From assembly GCA_023402395.1 (NCBI GenBank), contig JAEYGI010000071.1, positions 1 to 64,000 on the forward strand: 64,000 bases of DNA, read 5' to 3'. The stretch comes from Bacillota bacterium (GTDB taxonomy: Bacteria > Bacillota > UBA4882 > UBA8346). Both the position numbers and the translations under genes were made by a program. The notes beneath the pieces are model-generated. The model saw nothing but the letters and a program-made list of their open reading frames with translations. It did not search any database and had not been told where the DNA came from. Shown piece after piece: positions 41,992 to 50,268 of this stretch (its first letter is position 1; every line of letters begins with the position of its first letter).

Positions 41992-43074
41992 TTACTTGCT
42001 TTTTTGAATCACAACCGCTTGTTCCTGGGCCCGCAGGCACAACTCGGCGGCTTTGAAGGCATGCTCCTGGGTCATGGCGTTCTCGGTCCGGTTCAGGCAG
42101 TCCAGGATCAATTCCCCGAAAAACGGGTATCCGATCTGCCCGTGAACTCCAAAGTACCGCTCTTGCTGCTGATCCACCAGGTAAACATGGTCGCCCTGAG
42201 GGCTTTGCGCGACATTCACATATTTTCGCAATTCGAGATAGCCCTTGGTTCCCAGAATGACGGTTCTCCCGTCGCCCCAGGTGCTCAGGCCGTCCGGAGT
42301 AAACCAGTCCACCCGGAAATAGTTGGTCGCGCCATTGTCCCCCACCAGCATCGCTTCGCCGAAATCCTCCAGTTCCGGGTATTCCGGATGATTATGATTG
42401 GCCACTTGGCTACTGACGACCGTCGCGTCCTTGACCCCGGCGAAAAACAGGTATTGTTCGATCTGATGGCTCCCAATATCGCAGAGAATGCCGCCATAAT
42501 GCTCTTTTTCAAAAAACCAGCGGGGCCGGGAAGGCGCGTTCAAACGGTGCGGTCCCAATCCGATCACCTGAATCACCCGGCCGATGGCGCCGTCTTTGAT
42601 CAGTTGGCCGGCAAACACCGCGCTTTCGACATGGAGCCGCTCGCTATAGTATACCGCGTATTTCAACCCGGTCTCGTTTACTTTGGATCGCGCCCGCTCC
42701 AACTGTTCCAAGGTGGTAAAGGGCGCTTTGTCCGTAAAATAATCCTTGCCGTGATCCATCGCCTTCAATCCCAAATCGCACCGTTGGGAAGGCACCGCGG
42801 CGCCGGCCACCAACCGGACCGAGCTGTCGGTTAGGATCTCCGCCTCACTGGAGGCGGCCTTCACCCCGGGAAATTTCTCGCAAAAGCTTTTGATTTTTTC
42901 CGGGTCGGGATCATAGACGTATTTTAAAAGCCCCCCCGCCTCAGTTAAGCCGTTGCACATCCCGTAAATATGGCCGTGATCGAGGGCTATAGCCGCGAAA
43001 ACGAATTCACCCCGGTCACAGACGGGTTTCGGCTTCCCTTGGGGCGCGTAGTTCATTCCATCCGCTTTTGACAT
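41992..43074 (-). CDS. Gfo/Idh/MocA-family NAD(P)-dependent oxidoreductase
   Basis: A 360-residue dehydrogenase of the sugar/inositol type. The Rossmann domain (about 20-150) contains FAAIALDHGHIYGMCNGL in place of the common GxGxxG, and the EKP-like catalytic element appears as DKAPFTTLEQLE near 116. The C-terminal domain has GGILCDIGSHQIEQYLFF, with the usual Asp-x-x-x-His active-site pair. The substrate is not predictable. Its own terminator follows. Confidence 0.85.
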   Translation of the reverse strand: MSKADGMNYAPQGKPKPVCDRGEFVFAAIALDHGHIYGMCNGLTEAGGLLKYVYDPDPEKIKSFCEKFPGVKAASSEAEILTDSSVRLVAGAAVPSQRCDLGLKAMDHGKDYFTDKAPFTTLEQLERARSKVNETGLKYAVYYSERLHVESAVFAGQLIKDGAIGRVIQVIGLGPHRLNAPSRPRWFFEKEHYGGILCDIGSHQIEQYLFFAGVKDATVVSSQVANHNHPEYPELEDFGEAMLVGDNGATNYFRVDWFTPDGLSTWGDGRTVILGTKGYLELRKYVNVAQSPQGDHVYLVDQQQERYFGVHGQIGYPFFGELILDCLNRTENAMTQEHAFKAAELCLRAQEQAVVIQKSK

Positions 43075-43161
43075 TGCTCATACCTCCTTGATTTCAATAT
43101 TGGATGATAAATCCCGGTTTCAACACGACCACCAGTCCTTTTGCCGAAGCTGGCCGATCGC

Positions 43162-43296
43162 TTAAATCCCACTCCGCTTAATCAATGCTTCCGCTTCCCG
43201 GAGATAGCGGCCGACATCCCGGGGCTGATGGGCGTCGGAGGCCGTGATAATACTAACCCCTTCCTTTTTGAAACAAGCAAGCAACTCCGGATTCAT
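43162..43296 (-). pseudogene. C-terminal remnant of a PHP-family phosphatase/phosphoesterase
   Basis: A 44-codon minus-strand frame from the ATG at 43296 to the TAA at 43162 encodes MNPELLACFKKEGVSIITAS followed by DAHQPRDVGRYLREAEALIK. The ITASDAH-x-P-x-DVG pattern is the end of the PHP domain of histidinol-phosphatase-like proteins. Everything upstream of it is missing, because the HAD gene ends 7 bp away. It is probably a decayed gene end left by a deletion; expression as a peptide is unlikely. Confidence 0.7.
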
Positions 43297-43302
43297 CCCT
43301 AA

Positions 43303-43836
43303 CTAAACGCCAGTACGTTCAATCAACCAGTTGACTCCATCAAAAAACCCATTCGCAATCCAATCCAGCGATACATCCCCAAGCCGGTCCCGGGTTGCGT
43401 TTCCCTCGCCGGTCCTAACCAAAATCTTGATTGCCCCCACGTTCTCGGCCGCCTGCATATCCCGCCACGAATCCCCGATCACCGCGCAGCGAGTAAGATC
43501 CAGGCCATGCTGTCTGGCCGCTCGCAGCAACATTCCAGGCCGGGGTTTCCGGCATTCGCATCCCATCCCGCTAATGTGCGGGCAAATGTAAACTCCGTCA
43601 AAACCCCAGTTTTGATATTGTCGAACCATATCGGTCTCCCGAAACAGGCCCCGCGAAATATCAGGTTGATTCGTGAGAGAGAAAATTTTGATTCCATTCT
43701 GCTTTAACAAATTCAACGCCTCGACGAAACCGGGATAAAGCATGAAACCGTCCGGATGGAGATCCGGTCCCGCTTCGCCGATGGTGCCGTCCCTATCAAT
43801 GAAAACGCCTTGAATACTCTTATCAGTTTGACCCAT
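43303..43836 (-). CDS. HAD-IIIA phosphatase, GmhB/HisB-N-like
   Basis: A 177-residue HAD hydrolase. Motif I is FIDRDGTIGE with both Asp residues, motif II FSLTNQP, and motif III/IV KPRPGMLLRAARQ with VIGDSWRDMQAA. The cysteine cluster CPHISGMGCECRKP matches the zinc-binding loop of GmhB-type (D,D-heptose-1,7-bisphosphate) phosphatases, although one zinc ligand may differ. The substrate is a phosphorylated sugar or similar compound. A PHP remnant lies just downstream. Confidence 0.85.
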   Translation of the reverse strand: MGQTDKSIQGVFIDRDGTIGEAGPDLHPDGFMLYPGFVEALNLLKQNGIKIFSLTNQPDISRGLFRETDMVRQYQNWGFDGVYICPHISGMGCECRKPRPGMLLRAARQHGLDLTRCAVIGDSWRDMQAAENVGAIKILVRTGEGNATRDRLGDVSLDWIANGFFDGVNWLIERTGV

Positions 43837-43889
43837 TCATTTCACCTCTATTGACGATCAACTTCGGACTGATCAATCATTTCAATCAT

Positions 43890-44525
43890 TTACACCAACG
43901 TCTCATACCCATTCACGAATACCTTCACCGCAAAATATAAAAACAGCGCCGCCGAGGCCAGCGAAAACCCCCTGACCAGTTTCGGCCCCATCAGTTTCCC
44001 GCCGTGATTGCAGATCAGAGCAACGGTCAAGCACCACAGACAGGACGCCAGAAAGAATCCGCCGAAAAAAGCGAGCAGCGTCACCCCTGAATTTAACCCG
44101 CTGGAAGCGATGATGCTCCCGCCCACCGTGGCAAACCAGAGGATCGCCGACGGCGACGCGAGCGCCAAGCCGACCCCCCACAGCAGATCGCTCTTGGGGC
44201 GCTCGCCCTTCCCGGCGCCAACGTTGGTTGCGCCGCTGATTTTTCCTTGAAATGATTGACGGATCATGGAATACGTCAAATACAGCAGCACCCCGCTTCC
44301 TCCCAGCCAAAGCGTCCACTTCACCGCCATAAACTGCAGCAAAAACGTGATCCCGGCCAGCGACAGGCCGGCATAGATCAGATCGCCGATGCTCGATCCC
44401 AGCCCGAGCAGAAACGCCGGACGAAACCCGCGCTCCACCCCGGTCTTGATCATGCAGAGATTGACGATCCCCAGATCGAGACATAAGGATATCGATAGTA
44501 AAAAACCCGAGATAAAAAGACTCAT
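43890..44525 (-). CDS. LysE-family amino acid/metabolite exporter
   Basis: A 211-residue membrane protein with about six hydrophobic segments. The N-terminal region LSISLCLDLGIVNLCMIKTG corresponds to the conserved LysE/RhtB start (usually PGP), but the Pro-Gly-Pro is lost. GLGSSIGDLIYAGLSLAG and LASPSAILWFATVGGS are typical. The ATG at 44525 has GAGGGAG 6 nt upstream. Substrate unknown. Confidence 0.8.
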   Translation of the reverse strand: MSLFISGFLLSISLCLDLGIVNLCMIKTGVERGFRPAFLLGLGSSIGDLIYAGLSLAGITFLLQFMAVKWTLWLGGSGVLLYLTYSMIRQSFQGKISGATNVGAGKGERPKSDLLWGVGLALASPSAILWFATVGGSIIASSGLNSGVTLLAFFGGFFLASCLWCLTVALICNHGGKLMGPKLVRGFSLASAALFLYFAVKVFVNGYETLV

Positions 44526-44564
44526 CGCTAACTCCCTCAGCAATAAAATCAAATTAGCAGCCAA

Positions 44565-45317
44565 TCATCTGTCGTGAACCCCTGCTTCACCGTTCGGCCC
44601 CTCCAGCTTCGCCCGGTAATACTCGGCCAGTTCGCGGAATTCGGCGAGTCCCGCTTTTCCCGCTTCGCTCAATTGATAAACCCCGTTTTGGACCCGTTCA
44701 AACCAGCCGTAATGGTCCTTTTGCAGAATCGGCCCGGTCTTCTTGGGGTCCGTTCCCAGTTCCCGCAACCGCTTGGGGGAAGAAGGGCCGATCCGTTCCA
44801 GGCAACAGGCGATATGCAGGGCTTGTTCGCGATAGGCGGTCACCAGCTTTCGTCCCGTGCTCCCGCCGATATTCTGATCCAGATGCCTGCCTTCAAACTC
44901 TTGCAACGCTTTGGTCCGTTTCCTTCTATTCTGTTGCCGGCTCTTTTCGCGATCAAACGGCGCCGGTTCCACGGCCACCTCCACATAGGAAGTTCCGTCT
45001 TGGCGAACGGTGACCAGCAGCAGGCCCAGTTCCAGCCGGCGAATCAGATGGGAAAGATCACGCCACTTTGCAGTGTAGAGCAACTTTTTCGGTTTAGGGA
45101 CGGCCATGTAGACCAGATCGGCGAATTTCTGCCGGTTAGCGGCTTGACTCAGAAGATCCAGCGTCAATCCGCGCTTCAGTTCAACGACAATCAGCAGGCC
45201 GTTCTTGACGGCGGTGATATCGCAGTGATTCAATTCACTCCGGACTTCATATCCCTGGTTTTCCAGGAAATCGCGGAGCGGCGGGTAAAGGTCGGCCTCG
45301 CGAAAATTATCGGCCAT
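44565..45317 (-). CDS. DUF2161 PD-(D/E)xK-type putative nuclease
   Basis: A 250-residue protein. The N-terminal 120 residues have the restriction-nuclease-like pattern: Glu in FREADLYPPLRDFLENQGYE, CDITAVKNG with Asp, and VVELKRG with the E-x-K. The C-terminal half is helical, with a winged-helix-like stretch (QKDHYGWFERVQNGVYQLSE). DUF2161 proteins are annotated as PD-(D/E)XK-type phosphodiesterases without a proven substrate. No methylase or toxin partner is nearby. Confidence 0.8.
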   Translation of the reverse strand: MADNFREADLYPPLRDFLENQGYEVRSELNHCDITAVKNGLLIVVELKRGLTLDLLSQAANRQKFADLVYMAVPKPKKLLYTAKWRDLSHLIRRLELGLLLVTVRQDGTSYVEVAVEPAPFDREKSRQQNRRKRTKALQEFEGRHLDQNIGGSTGRKLVTAYREQALHIACCLERIGPSSPKRLRELGTDPKKTGPILQKDHYGWFERVQNGVYQLSEAGKAGLAEFRELAEYYRAKLEGPNGEAGVHDR

Positions 45318-45344
45318 GCCAGCAACTCCTATTGAACGCTGAGA

Positions 45345-45659
45345 TTAGTCTTGGTCGATGAACCCCTTCGCCTTCAAATCACGGTAAGATGACACAACCG
45401 TCTGTTCTAGTTCGGATTCCGCTCCGTAATATGCCGCAATTTGAAGAGCGCAGGTAATGACATTTTTAACTTCTTTAGCGAGGCTGGCTTTGGAAGGTTC
45501 ACCATATTTCTGCCGTTTAATCCCGGTATTCTCCCAATGATTCACTTCTTTGGCCAACTCACCGCACTCCTCGGCCAATCGGGTAATGATCTGAAACGGA
45601 TCATTTCCCTCAGGAAACGCCTTGGTTAGTCCTTGGGCCACCGCTTGAAATACTTCCAT
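45345..45659 (-). CDS. MazG-like NTP pyrophosphohydrolase
   Basis: A 104-residue all-alpha protein with the MazG-type metal-binding pattern: RLAEECGELAKEVNHWENTG (ExxE) and the second acidic helix LAKEVKNVITCALQIA, where the usual ExxD reads ExxN. Such enzymes hydrolyse non-canonical or stress nucleotides. The ExxN change may alter metal binding. It lies between DUF2161 and NUDIX genes; two possible nucleotide-sanitising enzymes are therefore adjacent. Confidence 0.78.
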   Translation of the reverse strand: MEVFQAVAQGLTKAFPEGNDPFQIITRLAEECGELAKEVNHWENTGIKRQKYGEPSKASLAKEVKNVITCALQIAAYYGAESELEQTVVSSYRDLKAKGFIDQD

Positions 45660-45674
45660 TTGCTCACCCCCGTT

Positions 45675-46124
45675 CTAAACTTCCGCGCTTAGGCGGAAAA
45701 AAGATTTTCGCAGATGTTCCTCCACTTTTTGATGCAGTAACGGTTGAATCTGCGGGTAGGTCAGATTATCGTCCGGAAATCGGCCGACCAACCGAATCTC
45801 TTGGATCTCCATTTCCGGCAACTTCCCGATAGAGCTTACTTCGGCGAAGAACAATCTCCCATAAGTCACGATGGAATTACGGTCCACCGAATAATCGGCC
45901 ACCGGCTGCAATTCAAATTCCAACGCCCCGGTTTCTTCATACAATTCCCGCCGGGCCGCCGCCTCCAGATCCTCGCCGGCTTCGCGGTGGCCGCCCGGAA
46001 TCTCCCAAGTGCTCCGATGCTGATGACGGACAACAATCCATTGGCCGTGATGCCATGAGGTAATCACCACAAATACGATTTGATCTTCGGCAACGGCGCC
46101 AAACTTATGAAATTGAACCTTCAT
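45675..46124 (-). CDS. NUDIX hydrolase
   Basis: A 149-residue pyrophosphohydrolase. The NUDIX box at about 44-66, GGHREAGEDLEAAARRELYE then ETGA, satisfies G-x5-E-x7-REUxEExGU. The preceding strands (IVFVVITSWHHGQWIVVRHQ) fit the fold. The substrate (nucleotide or sugar-nucleotide) is unknown. It precedes the MazG-like gene by 15 bp in the same unit. Confidence 0.92.
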   Translation of the reverse strand: MKVQFHKFGAVAEDQIVFVVITSWHHGQWIVVRHQHRSTWEIPGGHREAGEDLEAAARRELYEETGALEFELQPVADYSVDRNSIVTYGRLFFAEVSSIGKLPEMEIQEIRLVGRFPDDNLTYPQIQPLLHQKVEEHLRKSFFRLSAEV

Positions 46125-46225
46125 TTCGGCATTCTCCTTTAGTAGAATGTCGGTTGTTTTATCTGAATACGAAATGCTTCGGTTTAACGCCCTAGCCTAA
46201 GCCACCCGATCTGGATGCTGTTCAT

Positions 46226-47032
46226 TCAATCTTTTGGGATTCGGGCAATTGCATTCAATTCCGCCCGTATTATCTCATAAAACCCTTCCCGGGCCCGCCG
46301 TTCGAGCCAAGGCGTATGGCCGCAATCCTTCAGGACAATCATACGAAAATCTTTCAACACCCGCGATAACGGTTCGGCTACTCCTTCAACCGGATGAGGA
46401 TCGTAATCGCCATGAAGGGCCAATACCGGGCAGAGGATCTTTCGCCCCGATTCCAGTAAATCACCGCTTTTTCGCATGGTTTGGGCCTCACCGAATACTT
46501 TTTGAAAGATCTCCGGCTGAACTTCGATGGCTTCTCCTTTCGCCGGAAGCGGGTCAAAGGCGTCGGCTTTGGACATCAGCGCGCCGAACTCTTGGAACAA
46601 GGCGCTCCGGTCTTCCATCGCGGAACCATTCAACACTTCCTGCAATTCCCGGGCCCGGTACCGTTCCGCCTCAGTCAACCGGCTCATCCGGCGTTCATGG
46701 AGCAGCGGCGTATATCTGGCCTCAAACGGGCCACTTCCGATCAAGATCAGTTTTTTGACTAAGTTCGGATAAGCTGCGGCTGTCATATAGCTCAACCACG
46801 CTCCCCACGAATGCCCGATTAGCGTGACCGGCACATCGGCATGCCGTTCCAATACCGCAGCCAGCTCATCCACTTGTCCGGCCACCGAGTCCGCGGTTTG
46901 CAACGGTTCCAATACTCCAAAATCGCCGGATAGCTCTTTGGCAACCGGCGCCATTTCTCCGGGCGCGCCCGGGCCGCCGTGGATCACCGCCGCTTGAAAT
47001 GGTCCGGCGCCATAACGGCGTAACCGATTCAT
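46226..47032 (-). CDS. Alpha/beta hydrolase (proline iminopeptidase-like)
   Basis: A 268-residue hydrolase. The oxyanion element HGGPGAPG near residue 18, the nucleophile elbow GHSWGAW (Ser near 77), an acid in LHGDYDPHP and the catalytic His in DCGHTPWLE are all present. HGGPG is common in proline iminopeptidases, but the substrate is open. The ATG at 47032 is preferred, since GAGGG lies 9 nt upstream; the ATG at 47041 touches it. Confidence 0.87.
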   Translation of the reverse strand: MNRLRRYGAGPFQAAVIHGGPGAPGEMAPVAKELSGDFGVLEPLQTADSVAGQVDELAAVLERHADVPVTLIGHSWGAWLSYMTAAAYPNLVKKLILIGSGPFEARYTPLLHERRMSRLTEAERYRARELQEVLNGSAMEDRSALFQEFGALMSKADAFDPLPAKGEAIEVQPEIFQKVFGEAQTMRKSGDLLESGRKILCPVLALHGDYDPHPVEGVAEPLSRVLKDFRMIVLKDCGHTPWLERRAREGFYEIIRAELNAIARIPKD

Positions 47033-47157
47033 CTGATTCATCCCTCAATTCTCAGCTGTTCACAGGAAAATTATACCGCAGGAAGCGCCCGATGGAAACC
47101 GTTTTTAACCATCCGATGTTTTTTCCAGCCGCGACCCCCTATTGCAAATAAATATAA

Positions 47158-47190
47158 ACAACCGCCGGTCCGGTGAGCGTCGGCGGTTGT
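47158..47190 (-). terminator. Terminator after the TPR membrane protein gene
   Basis: A 10-bp stem ACAACCGCCG/CGGCGGTTGT with a 13-nt loop, followed on the minus strand by TTTATATTTATTT. It lies 80 bp after the stop codon of the TPR gene. Confidence 0.75.
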
Positions 47191-47271
47191 CCTTCCTTCT
47201 CATCTATATTATCCTTATATTTATTACAAGCTAATAGCACTTAATCGGGTTTCTAATCGTCACGTCAACTT

Positions 47272-48048
47272 TTAAAATTTTCGCAGCATCTGCTTGGCTT
47301 TCCAGGCCCACTTCCGGTTCTGCCGCCGGCTGAAATCGGGGGCAAGCCGCTGATCCTCCAGGACCAGCTCCAACTGACGAACGGCCTCCGTCCGGTCTCC
47401 CTGGCTGATTAATATCCCGGCCAGCAACACCCGGGCTTCGGGATGGTACCAACGATCCAAATGCCGGGTCAAGTGTTCCCGGGCCGCCGTTACGTCACCC
47501 GCCGCTACCAGGATCCGGCCGAATTCCAGGGACCCTTCCCCGAATTTATATCCGGGCTCCTGAAGCAATAATTGCTCCAGATAGCCCCGGGCAGCCGCCA
47601 GCTCGCCAAGTTTCGCCGCGCTCCGCGCCGCGCCCCACAACGCGCTTTTGCTCTGCGGATCCCGTTCCAGCGCCTGCCGGTAATTATCGGCCGCCCGCTG
47701 CCATTCGCCGCGCTCCCGGAGCAGTTCGGCCAGATCGATGTATTGCTGGACATTGCCGATCCCGCGAACCGCGGCTTCGGCCCGGGCCAACTCGCCGCCG
47801 CTGAACCACCGGCCGAAAACGGCCGGTTTGGGCAGATTAACCCGCCAGTCCTTCCGGGCCAGGAAGTAAATAAGCGCCCCCGGAAAATGAAGTAAAATGA
47901 TGATCCACAGCCAATAACGGTCAGGTTCGTTCTTCGCGCAGTCATAAAGCATCCAAATCCAAAAAGCCGTGGCCAGCAGCCCAATCGGCCCGTAAAAATG
48001 AAACAGGTTCAAGCCAAACACGGGATCACCCCCGGAAAGTATCTCCAT
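47272..48048 (-). CDS. Membrane-anchored TPR protein
   Basis: A 258-residue protein. Two membrane segments (about 18-35 and 45-63, with ARKDW between membrane and soluble part) resemble the short PLDc_N-type anchor found in many Firmicute proteins. Residues 85-258 form about four tetratricopeptide repeats, for example YIDLAELLRERGEWQRAADN, YRQALERDPQSKSALWGAAR and LLQEPGYKFGEGSLEFGRIL. It probably acts as a scaffold at the membrane; partners are unknown. A MITE-like repeat starts 12 bp upstream of its start codon. Confidence 0.8.
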   Translation of the reverse strand: MEILSGGDPVFGLNLFHFYGPIGLLATAFWIWMLYDCAKNEPDRYWLWIIILLHFPGALIYFLARKDWRVNLPKPAVFGRWFSGGELARAEAAVRGIGNVQQYIDLAELLRERGEWQRAADNYRQALERDPQSKSALWGAARSAAKLGELAAARGYLEQLLLQEPGYKFGEGSLEFGRILVAAGDVTAAREHLTRHLDRWYHPEARVLLAGILISQGDRTEAVRQLELVLEDQRLAPDFSRRQNRKWAWKAKQMLRKF

Positions 48049-48059
48049 GCGGAGTATGT

Positions 48060-48237
48060 GTAGGATGAAATAAATTACTTAAATAAGATTTGCATGCATA
48101 AGCCCAATGCAAATGGCATCCAATCGGTCTTATTTCATCCTATCACTGCTGCAATCAGTTGAATTAAATTCAGTAATCAGTCCATCAGGCCGGCTTTAGG
48201 GACATGATGGGTATTAGTGATTTACTTCAACTTATAG
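48060..48237 (-). repeat. Two-hairpin MITE-like repeat, copy 4 (reverse orientation)
   Basis: The most diverged full-length copy (about 178 bp). In family orientation the right-hand hairpin arms read GGATGAAATAAG and TTTATTTCATCC, where other copies have GAAGTAAATT and AATTTACTTC. Both arms changed together, so pairing is kept. The left hairpin and the GGCCGGCTTTAGGGACATGATG segment are recognisable. It lies between the TPR gene and the flavin/PPOx gene. I see nothing else in 48238-48375. Confidence 0.85.
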
Positions 48238-48375
48238 AGTTCAAAATATAACTTCTGCGCCGGTCGCCAATTACCTTCTTTTTCCCAATCACAACCGGAT
48301 CCGGCCGTTGCTGCCGGATCAAAAAGCCGCGCCCAGTCGGCGCGACGGCGATACCACGGCCCCGAATTCAACGGT

Positions 48376-48855
48376 TTATTGCCCGCCTGTTCCACGGCGC
48401 TGCGAACGTTTTCCGGTGATCGAATCGATCTCGACCCTGATCACGGCAACGGCTTCCAAGTGCCGCTCCGAATATTGATGCGATTCAACGCCGGTATAAT
48501 GCTCCATAATCACATTCAGCCCTTGGCGCTTCTCCTCCGGATCCTCCAATAAAAAGGCCCGGCCAAACCCGATGACGCTGGAGTAATCGGCCGAAAAACG
48601 GCAGGCCGTCTCCGAGCCGATCAGTTCGTAATCAAGGTCAACCTCAAAACAGACCCGGTGGTTCTTCCGGAGGATTGCGATCTTCCGGCCTTCCGGAGCG
48701 GAATGAAGGTACAGACTCCGATCACGGTAGCCAAAATTCATCGGCACCACGTACGGCTGGCCCTCATCGGAAAGGCCGATCCGGCAAACCGGCGCCCGGC
48801 GGATCAGAGCCTCAATCTCCGTAAACTCGGTTATCTCCTTATCTTTCCTACGCAT
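48376..48855 (-). CDS. Pyridoxamine 5'-phosphate oxidase-fold flavoprotein
   Basis: A 159-residue split-barrel protein of the PPOx/nitroimidazole-resistance-like family. Typical segments are APVCRIGLSDEGQPYVVPMN, FGYRDRSLYLHSAPEGRKI and FSADYSSVIGFGRAFLLED. Such proteins bind FMN, F420 or heme; the function is not predictable. The ATG at 48855 has GGAGGGAG 8 nt upstream. A longer frame to 48894 lacks this. Confidence 0.85.
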   Translation of the reverse strand: MRRKDKEITEFTEIEALIRRAPVCRIGLSDEGQPYVVPMNFGYRDRSLYLHSAPEGRKIAILRKNHRVCFEVDLDYELIGSETACRFSADYSSVIGFGRAFLLEDPEEKRQGLNVIMEHYTGVESHQYSERHLEAVAVIRVEIDSITGKRSQRRGTGGQ

Positions 48856-48928
48856 AATGAAAACTCCCTCCGCTTTGGCTTGTCCAGTCACCATTCTTTT
48901 CCGTTCGCCAATTTTATTGAACGCCGAC

Positions 48929-50074
48929 TCAAACCGCTTGCCGCTTGACAGTAAGCCACGCTACCGGAACCAGAAGCAAACCGGCGGCCAGGTAAAAGGC
49001 TGCCCCCATCCCGAACCGGTCACTGATTAGTCCGGTAACGGTCGGCCCCAGAAACATTCCCACGGCGTACAACGCCTGAAAGAATCCCATGGCCGTCGCT
49101 TTCATGGACCCGGAGACCTCGGACTGACAATAACCCATCAGGCTTGGCAAGAGAATTCCGCGACCCGCCCCGACCGCCGCCAGGACCAGGCAAAGTTGCC
49201 AAAATGCGTTCACCGAGGGCAAGACCAGTAATCCCAAAATCATGACTCCCATTCCGGAGAGCAACGTTGATCTCCGCCCCAGTCTCCCATTGACGGTCCC
49301 GGCCAGATAAGAAGCGAGGATGGTCGCGCCGGCGCTGAACAAGGACAGCCAGCCCAGTTGGGCGTGACCGGCGCCCAACTGGCGCGCGACCACCGGGCTG
49401 AAGCTGAGCAAGGCCCATGGGCCGTATTGAACCAGGATTCCCAACAGCGATGCCAGCCAGACCGACCGGTTGCGGCTCACCGCGAGCAACGAGCCGACGG
49501 TCAGGCGCTCTTTGGCCGGCTCCGCTTCCTTGCCCGTGAACTTCAGAATGATTAGCCCGAGCAACGATACAATCAATCCGGCCCAGAACGGCGCGTGCCA
49601 CCCCCACCATGCGGTTAACAATGCGCCGCTGCTGCCGGCGACTAATTGGGCAATATTGTTGATCGCAAAAAGATAGCCCATGGTTCGGGTGACTTGGTCC
49701 GGCGCGACCCAGCCGGCGGCGAAGACCGTCAGCGCGACCCAGTTGGTGGCCAGCACTCCGGCCATGGCTTGACCCCAGAAAAGCTGCCAAGGTGAGGCTG
49801 CGGTAAGAAAAATCAGGTTGGTAAGAATCCCGGCGACAAATCCGACCGCGATAAACGGTTTCCGCCGGCTCAAACGATCCGAGCCGATTCCGGCGGGGAT
49901 CCGGAGCAAAGCCTGGGTCAGGCCATAGGCGCCGCCCACCACGCCGACCATGGCCAGGGCGCCGCCCAGATGCTGAACGTATCCGGGCAGGATTTGGACA
50001 TAAAAATAGCCGGGCATCCAAAAAGCGAGGGTTAAGGCGGAGAGAATCATCATTCGGCGCTGGTTGTCATTCAT
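48929..50074 (-). CDS. Major facilitator superfamily transporter
   Basis: A 381-residue membrane protein with about twelve hydrophobic segments. The MFS loop 2-3 signature appears as GIGSDRLSRRKPFI. Weak family resemblance is to YfkF/YtbD-like drug or metabolite exporters. The ATG at 50074 follows AGGGATG; the longer frame to 50188 has a Cys/Arg-rich N-terminus without transporter character. Confidence 0.88.
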   Translation of the reverse strand: MNDNQRRMMILSALTLAFWMPGYFYVQILPGYVQHLGGALAMVGVVGGAYGLTQALLRIPAGIGSDRLSRRKPFIAVGFVAGILTNLIFLTAASPWQLFWGQAMAGVLATNWVALTVFAAGWVAPDQVTRTMGYLFAINNIAQLVAGSSGALLTAWWGWHAPFWAGLIVSLLGLIILKFTGKEAEPAKERLTVGSLLAVSRNRSVWLASLLGILVQYGPWALLSFSPVVARQLGAGHAQLGWLSLFSAGATILASYLAGTVNGRLGRRSTLLSGMGVMILGLLVLPSVNAFWQLCLVLAAVGAGRGILLPSLMGYCQSEVSGSMKATAMGFFQALYAVGMFLGPTVTGLISDRFGMGAAFYLAAGLLLVPVAWLTVKRQAV

Positions 50075-50233
50075 GTCATCATCCCTGACTCTCGATTCTA
50101 TCCTACAATTTTTCGGCGCCCAACCGCATTTATCCTGCCGTGGATGCCGTGTTACCGTTAATACCGCCAGTCTCCCCCAAGCCATCAATCAACTTCATGA
50201 TTTAAATCTAAGACGGGCTTCGGATTTGAACAC

Positions 50234-50266
50234 CAAAGCGGGGCTGCCCACCGGCGCCCCACTTTG
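50234..50266. terminator. Hairpin after the homocysteine methyltransferase gene
   Basis: CAAAGCGGGGC and GCGCCCCACTTTG form a GC-rich hairpin 3 bp beyond the methyltransferase stop codon. A TTTT run follows on the plus strand only, so termination of the minus-strand gene would be weak. Confidence 0.45.
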
Positions 50267-50268
50267 TT

